DNA of 64,000 bases from Aquidulcibacter sp. (lineage in GTDB: Bacteria > Pseudomonadota > Alphaproteobacteria > Caulobacterales > Aquidulcibacteraceae): NCBI GenBank assembly GCA_027532555.1, contig JAPZTJ010000004.1:186001-250000 (forward strand). The letters run 5' to 3'. The position numbers and the translations under genes were made by a program. Every line of letters begins with the position of its first letter. Positions within the stretch are counted from its first letter, which is position 1. A model generated the notes under the pieces. That model was not told where the DNA came from. It ran no database searches and worked only from the letters and a program-made list of their open reading frames with translations. Positions 8,928 to 16,657 of this stretch are shown here, in pieces.

Positions 8928-9599
8928 TTAAAAGCCTTTGAAGATCGCAATTTCATCTAAAGGCGCGCGCTCTGTCCGCAATTGGTTGATCGGCGCGTCC
9001 TTGTCTTCATAGCCAAGCGCCAGTCCGCAATAAATCACCTCATTGTCCGGCAATTCGAAATGGGCGGCCAAACTTTGGCGTACCATCCCCCAAGCTTCCT
9101 GCATGCAGGTGGCGAGGCCCCGTTCTTCGGCGACTAAGCAGATCGTTTGCATTAACATGCCAACATGGGCCCATTGCCCGTGACCCATTGAACGGTCGAT
9201 GACAAAGAAAATTGCTACCGGCGCGCCAAAGAACTGATAATTGCGCGACATTTGACCCAGCCGCCCGAGCTTATCTTCGCGTGGGATGCCAAGGATCTGG
9301 TACATCTCTTCGCCGACTTTGTAACGCCTGGTACGGTGGGGTTCCTTGACTTCAGCGGGGTAGATTGGGAATTCGCCCGCTTCACCACGCGGGTTCTGGT
9401 TCAGCGACTTTTGGGCCAACGCAACAACGGCATCGCGCTCTTCCCCAGCGATGACGATCATCTTCCAAGGTTGCAGATTGCCGCCTGAAGGTGCCGCGCG
9501 TGCAATGTCCAATAGGGCGCGAACTTCCTCTAACGGAACTGGGTCCGGCTTAAAGGCGCGCACAGATTTACGTTGCTTAACAGCGGTTTCGACATTCAT
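8928..9599 (-). CDS. Nitroreductase family flavoprotein
   Basis: The product starts with VETAVKQRKSVRAFKPDPVP and continues with AAPSGGNLQPWKMIVI, the FMN-binding signature of the nitroreductase family. Near the C-terminus it has VIYCGLALGYEDKDAPINQLRTERAPLDE, in which the G-x-x-L-G-Y and N-x-x-R-x-x-R elements are also typical. Length 223 is normal. These NAD(P)H-dependent FMN enzymes reduce quinones, nitroaromatics or related compounds; the physiological substrate is unknown. It is monocistronic here, 80 bp from the start region of the Fe-S carrier gene. Confidence 0.9.
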   Translation of the reverse strand: MNVETAVKQRKSVRAFKPDPVPLEEVRALLDIARAAPSGGNLQPWKMIVIAGEERDAVVALAQKSLNQNPRGEAGEFPIYPAEVKEPHRTRRYKVGEEMYQILGIPREDKLGRLGQMSRNYQFFGAPVAIFFVIDRSMGHGQWAHVGMLMQTICLVAEERGLATCMQEAWGMVRQSLAAHFELPDNEVIYCGLALGYEDKDAPINQLRTERAPLDEIAIFKGF

Positions 9600-9679
9600 G
9601 GCTTTAATCCTGAGCTGATATTTTCTCTGACACTAAGGCCAAACACTGGGCGAGGGCAAGTCGCGCCTCATCCGATTTT

Positions 9680-10009
9680 TTAGACAGAAAAACTAACGCC
9701 ACAGCCGCAAGATGATTTTGCATTTGGATTGCGGATCTTGAAGGACGAACCAATCAAATCATCAACCCAATCAATTTCCGCACCATCTAAGAAGGGCAGG
9801 GAGACTTGGTCGACCGCTACTTTGGCCGAACCTTTTTCGATGATGACATCGTCCTCGCCCGCACTTTCGGCAAACCCAAACTCATACTGAAAGCCAGAAC
9901 AACCGCCACCATTTACCGCTACCCGAAACAAAGCTGCACCTGGTTCGGTGGCAATGAGGTGTCCAATTTTCGCCGCTGCGGCATCTGAAACAGAAAACCC
10001 TGACTGCAT
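9680..10009 (-). CDS. erpA: A-type iron-sulfur carrier (ErpA/IscA-like)
   Basis: The 109-residue product carries the three cysteines of A-type carriers: C37 in GGGCSGF, then C101 and C103 in SSCGCGVSF. These proteins hold Fe-S clusters or iron and pass them to apoproteins. The ORF extends 24 codons upstream, but that part is not family-like; the ATG at 10009 gives the expected N-terminus. ErpA and IscA are hard to separate by eye; its position outside any isc/suf operon and next to dgt matches the ErpA gene of many alphaproteobacteria. It is divergent from dgt. Confidence 0.9.
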   Translation of the reverse strand: MQSGFSVSDAAAAKIGHLIATEPGAALFRVAVNGGGCSGFQYEFGFAESAGEDDVIIEKGSAKVAVDQVSLPFLDGAEIDWVDDLIGSSFKIRNPNAKSSCGCGVSFSV

Positions 10010-10126
10010 GAGCGTAAGCCTATCTTTGTTAAAAGGCGCAAAAAGGCAGCTTGAACACCAAGCTGTTTTCTTTTCCGTCAACTTTATCCCTATATGGGGG
10101 AGAAACTTGTTTTGAGGAAGACCCTG

Positions 10127-11308
10127 ATGCCTGTTCTATCTTGCCTTGCGCCATTTGCTGCTGATTCTGCCCAGAGTCGTGGTAGGCGTTGGCCTGAAGC
10201 GGAAAGCCAGACGCGCTCGCCCTTTGAACGCGACCGCGACCGGATCATTCATTCAACGGCCTTTCGTCGCCTGAAGGGCAAGACACAAGTATTTGTGGCA
10301 CATGAAGGCGATCACTTTCGCACCCGCCTCACCCATTCTTTGGAAGTCGCCCAGATTGCGCGTTCTGTCTCGCGTAGGCTCGGACTCAACGAGGATTTGG
10401 CAGAAGCCTGCGCCTTGGCCCATGATTTGGGCCATCCGCCATTCGGACATACGGGAGAGCATGCGCTAGATGATTGCATGAAGCCTTGGGGTGGATTTGA
10501 CCATAATGCCCAGACATTACGCGCAGTGACCCGGCTAGAACGACGCTATCCAACCTTTGACGGCCTAAACCTGACATGGGAGACCTTGGAAGGAACCGTC
10601 AAACACAATGGTCCGATGTTGGCGAAGGGGGCAGCGATCGAAAGTCTGGCCCCGGTTTGGCAGGACCTGAATGCCGAATTTGACATGGGGCTGACAACCT
10701 TTGCTTCCGCAGAGGCCCAAGTAGCGGCTGTCGCTGACGACATCGCCTACAACAATCATGATATTGATGATGCTCTCACGGGTGGCATCTTTAGCGATGC
10801 CGAATTGTGTGACAGCGTGCCTTTGGTACGCGAAGTCTATGATGCTGCGGCCAAAGACTATCCTAATCTCGATTTAGGCCGGATGCGCGGGGAAGTCATT
10901 CGACGATTAATCGGGATCTGGGTGAATGATCTTGTCGTCGAGAGCCAGCGGCGTATTGCGCTCTATCAGCCCCAATCGGTTGATGAAGTGCGTGCATTGC
11001 CACAAGCCTTGGTCGGATTCTCCGATGAAATGATCGCAAAAGCCGCAACCTTGCGCGAATTTCTCTATGCAAAAATGTACCGGCATTGGCGAATGAATCG
11101 CTCGCGCAGCCAAGCGCGGCGAATCGTTCGCGAATTATTCGACGTTTTTTTGGCTGAACCTGATACTTTGCCGCCGGTTTGGTTGCATCTCCACAGCAAA
11201 GATTCCACGAAGGCAGCGCGGCTTGTATGTGACTACATCGCTGGAATGACTGATGATTTTGCGATTGATGAACATCGCAGGCTCTTCAATCTCGATCGCA
11301 CCTTGTAA
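10127..11308 (+). CDS. dgt: Deoxyguanosinetriphosphate triphosphohydrolase-like protein
   Basis: An HD-domain phosphohydrolase of 393 residues. Visible motifs are [41 protein letters not shown] (first metal His), [17 protein letters not shown] (the HD pair) and a later [12 protein letters not shown] with the last metal Asp. The family hydrolyses dNTPs to deoxynucleoside and triphosphate. The ATG at 10127 is preceded by GAGGAAG at proper spacing, which I preferred to the upstream in-frame start at 10094. It begins the long plus-strand run that continues through tatC; in many relatives argS follows dgt directly, but here the SPOR gene does. Confidence 0.93.
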   Translation: MPVLSCLAPFAADSAQSRGRRWPEAESQTRSPFERDRDRIIHSTAFRRLKGKTQVFVAHEGDHFRTRLTHSLEVAQIARSVSRRLGLNEDLAEACALAHDLGHPPFGHTGEHALDDCMKPWGGFDHNAQTLRAVTRLERRYPTFDGLNLTWETLEGTVKHNGPMLAKGAAIESLAPVWQDLNAEFDMGLTTFASAEAQVAAVADDIAYNNHDIDDALTGGIFSDAELCDSVPLVREVYDAAAKDYPNLDLGRMRGEVIRRLIGIWVNDLVVESQRRIALYQPQSVDEVRALPQALVGFSDEMIAKAATLREFLYAKMYRHWRMNRSRSQARRIVRELFDVFLAEPDTLPPVWLHLHSKDSTKAARLVCDYIAGMTDDFAIDEHRRLFNLDRTL

Positions 11309-11375
11309 CAAGGGGCTGGCGCCGCCTTAATTGAGAGTTACAAGAAACTTTCTTTTAAGTCTGGAGTAGATTCGC

Positions 11376-12230
11376 ATGGCCAACCGGGATCGTGATTCCT
11401 TTGACGATTACGACACTGATGATCAAGACGATGGGTTCTTGACGTTTGATGCGCGCGAAGAAGGAGAAGACCGTAGTCGTGGCCTACTGATTATTGTTGG
11501 CATTGTTGCAGTGCTGGCTTTGATTGGTGTTGTGTTCTGGCAGGTCTATTCTTCAAGCCGCGAACCTGGCGATACACCGCAAGTCGCGGCAGACAGTGGA
11601 TCTTTTAAAGCACCGGGTGACCCGGCGGCGACTGCGCCCGTTGTTGGCTCTGATCTGGACAAGGGCGTGTTTGACGCCGCCAGCGGCGCTTCGGCCCCCG
11701 CGCTTGAAGTCCAACCAACGAGCCCCGCAGAAGCGCCTATGTTAACGGATGGCAGCGCTGCCCCTGCGGTTGTCGCACCAGCTCCGGCTCCAGCACCGGC
11801 TGCAGCGCCTCCGCCACGCCAAGTGGCTGCGGCTACGCCTAAGCCTGTTGCCACGACGCCTGCCGTGAAACCAGCAACGCCTGCGCCAGCGACTAAGCCA
11901 GCACCAGTGGTCACCAAGACCGCAACGCCACCGAAGGCACCCGCTCCGGCAGTGCCGAAGGCGGTGCCTGCGCCCGCGTCGACCTCGGCAACGACTGGTT
12001 TCGCAGCACAATTGGGCTCGTTTAAGGATAAGGCATCAGCTGATACCGCTTTGGCGCGCTTCCGTGCCTCCGGCCTGTCGGGGCCTGTGTCGATTGTTGC
12101 CGCCGACCTAGGTGAAAAAGGAACATGGTACCGGATTCGCGCCACGGGCTTTGAAAGCCGGTCGGAAGTGGAAGTCTTCTGCGGCAAAGCTCGCAGCGCT
12201 GGTGCCCAGTGCATTCCAGCTTCGCGCTAA
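11376..12230 (+). CDS. SPOR domain protein, single-pass membrane
   Basis: The product has an acidic cytoplasmic N-terminus (residues 1-35), one transmembrane helix (about 36-56), a long Ala/Pro/Lys-rich linker (about 110-205) and a C-terminal SPOR domain. That domain begins FAAQLGSFKDKASADTALARF and includes GTWYRIRATGF. SPOR domains bind glycan strands lacking stem peptides and bring proteins to the division septum. The position directly before nagZ and scpAB is conserved in alphaproteobacteria. The repetitive linker explains long antisense ORFs over this gene, which I treat as shadows. Confidence 0.9.
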   Translation: MANRDRDSFDDYDTDDQDDGFLTFDAREEGEDRSRGLLIIVGIVAVLALIGVVFWQVYSSSREPGDTPQVAADSGSFKAPGDPAATAPVVGSDLDKGVFDAASGASAPALEVQPTSPAEAPMLTDGSAAPAVVAPAPAPAPAAAPPPRQVAAATPKPVATTPAVKPATPAPATKPAPVVTKTATPPKAPAPAVPKAVPAPASTSATTGFAAQLGSFKDKASADTALARFRASGLSGPVSIVAADLGEKGTWYRIRATGFESRSEVEVFCGKARSAGAQCIPASR

Positions 12231-12253
12231 GATGAGGGTTGGGCGACCCTAGG

Positions 12254-13312
12254 ATGTCTGTCGCCTGCGTCATCGATGTGGCAGGGCCGGTCTTGACCGT
12301 GCAAGAGCGGCGTTTGTTTGCCGCGCGCGATCCTTGGGCGTTCATCCTGTTCGGTCGTTCGTGTGAGACGCCCGCTCAGATTCGTGCTTTGTGCGAAGAT
12401 TTGCGCGACAGCGTCGGACGTGCCTGTCTGATTTTTATCGATCAAGAAGGCGGGCGAGTTCAGCGTTTGGCTCCACCTGTCTGGCCGCGCCTACCTGCTT
12501 TGTCCTTTTATGGTAGGCTTTGGCAGGACAATCCTGCACATGCTTTGGAAGCCTGTAATCTGCATCATCAGATCATGGGCGAGATGCTGACCGACGTCGG
12601 CATAAGTGCCAATTGCGCGCCTTGCTTGGACTTGCGGCTGGAGGGGGCTAGCAGCGCTATTGGCGACCGGGCCTTGTCGGCTGAACCTCAGTGCGTGGCA
12701 GATTTAGGTAAGGCTGGCCTCGCGGGTCTTAAGGCTGCCGGTGTTGCTGGCGTTGTGAAGCATCTACCAGGCCAAGGCCGCGCCGCACTCGACAGCCATG
12801 TAGCCTTGCCCCGCATTGCAGCTTCAAAAGAGGTATTGGAACAAGACCTGCTGCCATTTCGGGTGAATCGATCGGCACCCATGGGCATGATCGGCCATGT
12901 TGTGTTTGAGGCGATAGACCCAGACGCGCCAGCTAGTCAGTCCGCACCGGTTGTGCAAACTTTGATCCGCGAGGACATGGGGTTTGATGGCCTTTTAATG
13001 ACCGATGATTTGACGATGAAGGCCCTCGACCAACCCGATGAGGTCAAAGCCGCTCGCGTGTTTGATGCTGGCATTGATATCGCCATGCGCTGTCATGGTA
13101 CGCTGGAGGAGCGCGAGGCCTTTCTGAAGTTGTGCCCGCCGCTGTCTGGGCCAAGTCTTGTCCGGGCTCAGTATGCGGAGGCCTATGCGTCCAAACCCGC
13201 TGTGGCGCTTGATCGGGAACAATTATGGTCACGCTTTACTGAGCTGACCGGTTGGGAGCGGGGCATGACCTTGTCCATTTCGCCCGATCCAACTCGAAAG
13301 GCATGGGCCTAA
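12254..13312 (+). CDS. nagZ: Beta-N-acetylhexosaminidase (glycoside hydrolase family 3)
   Basis: The 352-residue product shows the NagZ order: FIDQEGGRVQRL (about 65-77), then VVKHLPGQGRAALDSHVALPRI (about 170-191) and a later MTDDLTMKAL with the nucleophile Asp. The Asp-Ser-His of the second motif holds the catalytic Asp-His dyad described for NagZ. The preceding element reads Pro-Gly-Gln-Gly where PGHG is usual. NagZ removes GlcNAc from anhydromuropeptides in cell-wall recycling, in the cytoplasm. A TTG at 12239 is in frame, but the ATG at 12254 gives the normal N-terminus. It is followed by scpA after one base. Confidence 0.93.
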   Translation: MSVACVIDVAGPVLTVQERRLFAARDPWAFILFGRSCETPAQIRALCEDLRDSVGRACLIFIDQEGGRVQRLAPPVWPRLPALSFYGRLWQDNPAHALEACNLHHQIMGEMLTDVGISANCAPCLDLRLEGASSAIGDRALSAEPQCVADLGKAGLAGLKAAGVAGVVKHLPGQGRAALDSHVALPRIAASKEVLEQDLLPFRVNRSAPMGMIGHVVFEAIDPDAPASQSAPVVQTLIREDMGFDGLLMTDDLTMKALDQPDEVKAARVFDAGIDIAMRCHGTLEEREAFLKLCPPLSGPSLVRAQYAEAYASKPAVALDREQLWSRFTELTGWERGMTLSISPDPTRKAWA

Positions 13313-13313
13313 G

Positions 13314-14114
13314 ATGGCGAGTGATGACGTCCTTGAAGCGGCCTTGCGCGGCGTCGGTGAGAGCGACATCGCCTTTAGTGTCGATCTTGATGGCTATGAA
13401 GGCCCGCTGCACGTTTTGTTACGCTTGGCCAGGGACCAGAAGGTGGACTTACGCCGCCTATCCATCCTGAAATTGGCCGAACAATATCTTGAGTTTGTCG
13501 CCGCTGCGCGTTCAGCTCGGATTGATCTGGCGGCCGACTATTTGGTCATGGCCTCTTGGCTGGCCTATCTGAAATCTCGGCTTTTGTTGCCGCGCAAGGA
13601 GAGACCTGCTGGCGAAGAGCCGGTTGAAGACATTGCCGCCCATTTAGCGTGGCGGCTTGCGCGCTTGGATGCCATGCGCGCCTCTGCCGAGGCACTTTAT
13701 CAGCGTCCTCAGCAAGATTTGGACTTCTATACGCGGGGCGCGCCGGAAGAGACCGCCGTAACCGAAATTCCTTTGTGGGAGGCGACCATCCTCGACCTCC
13801 TGCGTGCTTATGCCGATCAACGCGTGCGTGGGGTAGAGACCAAGCATGAAGTCAAAGCTTGGCCGGTTTATTCTCTTGATGATGCCCGTAAACGGCTTGA
13901 GCGCTTAATGCCGCGCGCAAAGGACTGGCAAGCGCTGGGTGAGTTTGCCCCGCCTGTGACGACGTTTACGAAAGAACCCCCCAGCGCAGCGTCTCGCTAT
14001 GCCAGCCTCTTGGCAGCCAGCCTTGAACTTGCCAAACAGGGCAAGCTCGCCGTGCGGCAATTGGAACATTATGCGCCCCTCTATGTGAAGGCTGGGCCGG
14101 AGACTTTGGTGTGA
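13314..14114 (+). CDS. scpA: Segregation and condensation protein A
   Basis: The motif FSVDLDGYEGPLHVLLRLARDQKVDLRRLSILKLAEQYLEF near residues 20-60 is the ScpA (kleisin) N-terminal signature. It is followed by LAADYLVMASWLAYLKSRLLLP. The 266-residue length fits. ScpA bridges the SMC heads and, with ScpB, forms the condensin that compacts and separates chromosomes. It starts one base after the nagZ stop and overlaps the scpB start by 4 bp (GTGA), so the three are almost certainly one transcript with coupled translation. Confidence 0.95.
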   Translation: MASDDVLEAALRGVGESDIAFSVDLDGYEGPLHVLLRLARDQKVDLRRLSILKLAEQYLEFVAAARSARIDLAADYLVMASWLAYLKSRLLLPRKERPAGEEPVEDIAAHLAWRLARLDAMRASAEALYQRPQQDLDFYTRGAPEETAVTEIPLWEATILDLLRAYADQRVRGVETKHEVKAWPVYSLDDARKRLERLMPRAKDWQALGEFAPPVTTFTKEPPSAASRYASLLAASLELAKQGKLAVRQLEHYAPLYVKAGPETLV

Positions 14115-14881
14115 CGCAATCGGAAGACGATAGCACCGACAACCGCACTTCGCCGGAGGCAATCGCCGCCGCTGTGCGCAGTTTGGCGCGCGCCAAGCCA
14201 GAGCTCGATTTGGTGGACCGTGCAGATCTTTCTGTTGATCCAGCCCCTGATGTCGACCGCATGGTTGAAGCGCTTTTATTTGCGAGCGCTGAACCTGTGC
14301 GCGCCTCGGCCATTGCTGCGCGTTTGCCTGAAGGGGCTGATGTAGGCGGTGCACTTGCGCGCTTGAAACGGCGTTATGTTGGTCGTGGGGTCGTTCTTGC
14401 TGAAGTGGCGGGCGGTTGGCGGTTTCAAACCGCACCCGATCTGGCCTTTTTAATGGAAGAAAGGCGCGAAGAACCGCGCAAACTGTCGAAAGCGGCCCTC
14501 GAAACCTTGGCCATCATCGCCTATCACCAACCCTGCACACGCTCTGACATTGAAGAAGTGCGCGGCGTGGGCGTTGGTCGCGGCACGTTGGACCTGCTGA
14601 TGGAGATTGGTTGGGTACGGGCAGGAGCGCGGCGGCAGTCGCCCGGCAAGCCTTTGACCTATCGCACAACGCGGGAATTCCTAGCGCATTTCAATCTAGC
14701 AAGCCTCGAAGACTTACCCGGCAAGGCGGATTTGCAAGCACAAGGACTGCTTGATGCGCGCTTGCCGCCTGATTTTGAGGTGCCTCGCCCCATTTCTGCC
14801 CAAGATGGCGACGATGATAGTTCTTATGAAGCGCTGGATGGCGATGACATCGCTTTCACACAGGACTTCTTTGAACCTTAA
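14111..14881 (+). CDS. scpB: Segregation and condensation protein B
   Basis: The central part reads VDRMVEALLFASAEPVRASAIAARLP, then GVVLAEVAGGWRFQTAPDLA and LSKAALETLAIIAYHQPCTRSDIEEVRGVG, which are the paired winged-helix signatures of ScpB. It has an acidic N-terminal extension of about 50 residues and an acidic C-terminal tail (DGDDDSSYEALDGDD), both beyond the core fold. The GTG start overlaps the scpA stop. It works as a dimer with ScpA and SMC. Confidence 0.95.
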   Translation: MTQSEDDSTDNRTSPEAIAAAVRSLARAKPELDLVDRADLSVDPAPDVDRMVEALLFASAEPVRASAIAARLPEGADVGGALARLKRRYVGRGVVLAEVAGGWRFQTAPDLAFLMEERREEPRKLSKAALETLAIIAYHQPCTRSDIEEVRGVGVGRGTLDLLMEIGWVRAGARRQSPGKPLTYRTTREFLAHFNLASLEDLPGKADLQAQGLLDARLPPDFEVPRPISAQDGDDDSSYEALDGDDIAFTQDFFEP

Positions 14882-15032
14882 GGCAAAGCTGTTGTCATGG
14901 GCGTCTGGTAATCTCATGGTTATCACGTTTGCCTGAGAGCTTGCAGCAAGTGACTGGCAACCGGGGCCTTGGTAGATTATGTGCTTCTGAGCAGCCTTGT
15001 AGTAAGGGCCGATCAGCGAAACGGAGAATAAC

Positions 15033-15263
15033 ATGGGCGGTATGAGTCTGATGCACTGGTTGGTCGTTGCAGCCGTGGCATTGCTGGTGTTTGGTGGACG
15101 CGGTAAACTGTCTTCCATCATGAAAGACGCTGCAGAAGGCATCAAAGGCTTCCGTAAGGGCTTGGCCGATGAACCTACCGCTGCGGCTTCTGAAGCTGCC
15201 AAGGTCAACGATAGCAACACAATTGACGTGAGCCCCTCGGCTAAGTCTAAGACCGAAGCGTAA
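15033..15263 (+). CDS. tatA: Twin-arginine translocase subunit TatA
   Basis: The 76-residue product has a short N-terminal membrane helix ([17 protein letters not shown]) followed by an amphipathic helix beginning [23 protein letters not shown], with the F-G-G hinge typical of TatA. TatA polymerises around TatBC to let folded proteins cross the inner membrane. GGAG precedes the ATG. A 151-bp gap after scpB probably holds a promoter, so tatABC may be partly independent of the nagZ-scpAB transcript. Two hairpins separate it from tatB. Confidence 0.95.
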   Translation: MGGMSLMHWLVVAAVALLVFGGRGKLSSIMKDAAEGIKGFRKGLADEPTAAASEAAKVNDSNTIDVSPSAKSKTEA

Positions 15264-15270
15264 TTCGGTC
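15251..15270 (+). promoter_or_regulatory. Hairpin over tatA stop codon
   Basis: A perfect 7-bp inverted repeat, GACCGAA (15251-15257) and TTCGGTC (15264-15270), encloses the tatA stop codon in its 6-nt loop region. It is followed by TTCG, with no T-run, so it looks more like an mRNA stabiliser or partial attenuator than a full terminator. Confidence 0.5.
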
Positions 15271-15273
15271 TTC

Positions 15274-15294
15274 GACCTCTAAAGATTTGAGGTC
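15274..15294 (+). promoter_or_regulatory. Second hairpin in the tatA-tatB gap
   Basis: GACCTC (15274-15279) and GAGGTC (15289-15294) form a perfect 6-bp stem, with AAA and TTT able to extend it inside the loop. It lies between the first hairpin and the tatB ribosome site (AGGAG at about 15295). Confidence 0.45.
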
Positions 15295-15308
15295 AGGAGT
15301 CCTCACGC

Positions 15309-15818
15309 ATGTTTGATTCCATCGGCTTTCAAGAGCTGGTCATCATCGGCATCATCGCCTTGATTGTGGTGGGGCCGAAAGAATTGCCGCTTTTGATGCG
15401 CAAAGCGGGGCAGTGGACGTCACGGCTGCGCGGCATGGCGGCAGATTTCCGGGCCAATTTTGATGAAATGGCCCGGCAAGCGGAATTAGATGAGTTGCGT
15501 AAAGAAGTCGAAGCGCTGCGCAACAATAACCCGCTGCAGGACATCAAGGATGAGCTGACCAAGCCGTTTGAAACCGGGATTGATCCTTATGCGCCTGTCA
15601 CGCCCTATGGGTCTGACCACCATCATCACGTGACCGACCAAACACCGGTGATGGAGGCGTTGCCAGCGCAGGTCGAGGCCAAACCAAAGCGGGCGCGCAA
15701 GCCCAAGGTTGAGGCAGATGTCGCCCCGGCTCAAGTAGCTGACTCAGAAGTCGCGGCTAAGCCCAAGCGGGCCCGCGCACCCCGCGCCACAAAAGCACCT
15801 GGAGCCGAAGTGGCGTGA
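15309..15818 (+). CDS. tatB: Twin-arginine translocase subunit TatB
   Basis: The N-terminus MFDSIGFQELVIIGIIALIVVGPKELP is the TatB signature (E8 in the membrane helix, G-P hinge). An amphipathic region RLRGMAADFRANFDEMARQAELDELRKEV follows, then a long polar tail with repeated K-R-A-R-[AK]-P blocks and a short His cluster HHHH. TatB recognises twin-arginine signals together with TatC. It overlaps tatC by 4 bp (GTGA). Confidence 0.95.
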   Translation: MFDSIGFQELVIIGIIALIVVGPKELPLLMRKAGQWTSRLRGMAADFRANFDEMARQAELDELRKEVEALRNNNPLQDIKDELTKPFETGIDPYAPVTPYGSDHHHHVTDQTPVMEALPAQVEAKPKRARKPKVEADVAPAQVADSEVAAKPKRARAPRATKAPGAEVA

Positions 15819-16654
15819 CCGACCTTATCCCACAGCAAAACCCAGTTGATCCGCCACTGACGGCCGATGAAGAAGCGATTGAGGCCACCCGCGCGCCCTT
15901 GATGGAGCATCTGATCGAATTGCGTGATCGCCTGCTGTGGAGCGTTGGCTCGATCGCCATCGGCTTCTTCATTTGCTTTGCGATTTGGCATTTTTTGCTC
16001 GCTTGGTTGCTCTTGCCCTATGAGAATGCCGTCATCGCGGTGAAGGGAGCCGAGGCGCTTAAGTCCGGCATGGGTCTGATCTATACTGCTCCGTTGGAAG
16101 CCTTTATCACCCAAATCAAAGTCGCCATGTTTGGTGGGATTTGTCTCTCCTTTCCGATGATTTCTTTCCAGCTCTATCGATTTGTTGCGCCGGGCCTTTA
16201 TAGCCATGAGAAGCGCGCATTTACGCCGTTTTTGATCATGGCACCTGTGCTCTTCACCTTGGGTGCGGCCATGGCCTATTTTGTCGTGATGCCCATGGTG
16301 ATGCAATTCTCGCTGCGCCAAGAGCTGGCACCTGCAACCGGCGGTGTGGGCGTGGTTTATCAGGGCAAGATTTCTGAATATGTTGGCATGATCACCACTT
16401 TGATCCTTGGTTTCGGCGCATGCTTTCAACTGCCAGTCGTGCAATTGCTGTTGGGCAGAGCAGGAATTGTGGATGGGCAGACGTGGTTGGAAAATGGGCG
16501 CTATGCCATTTTTGGGATCTTCGTCGTCGCCGCCATTGTTACGCCGCCGGATGTGATCAGCCAGTTTTCTTTGGCCATTCCCTTGATCATCCTCTATTAT
16601 ATGGGCGCATTTCTGGTGAAAATGGGCGATCCCAAGGATGCTACACCCAGCTAA
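15815..16654 (+). CDS. tatC: Twin-arginine translocase subunit TatC
   Basis: The product has six membrane helices and begins its conserved part with APLMEHLIELRDRLLWSVGSI, the TatC N-terminal signature. Further conserved pieces are PLEAFITQIKVAMFGGICLSFP and RYAIFGIFVVAAIVTPPDVISQ. TatC is the primary receptor for Tat signal peptides. The GTG start overlaps the tatB stop. The gene ends only 3 bp from the convergent rnr stop. One likely Tat substrate in this window is the serine hydrolase at 2362-3393. Confidence 0.96.
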   Translation: MTDLIPQQNPVDPPLTADEEAIEATRAPLMEHLIELRDRLLWSVGSIAIGFFICFAIWHFLLAWLLLPYENAVIAVKGAEALKSGMGLIYTAPLEAFITQIKVAMFGGICLSFPMISFQLYRFVAPGLYSHEKRAFTPFLIMAPVLFTLGAAMAYFVVMPMVMQFSLRQELAPATGGVGVVYQGKISEYVGMITTLILGFGACFQLPVVQLLLGRAGIVDGQTWLENGRYAIFGIFVVAAIVTPPDVISQFSLAIPLIILYYMGAFLVKMGDPKDATPS

Positions 16655-16657
16655 AAT

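Noticed and set aside
11546-12214. Long antisense ORF (222 codons) over the SPOR gene
   Set aside because: It is Gly/Ala-rich and arises from the Ala/Pro/Lys-rich linker of the SPOR protein; it has no family features and the opposite frame has a clear domain layout.
15731-16444. Antisense ORF of 237 codons over tatB/tatC
   Set aside because: Shadow of tatC; composition (His/Gln/Arg-rich) is typical of reverse-strand reading of a membrane protein.
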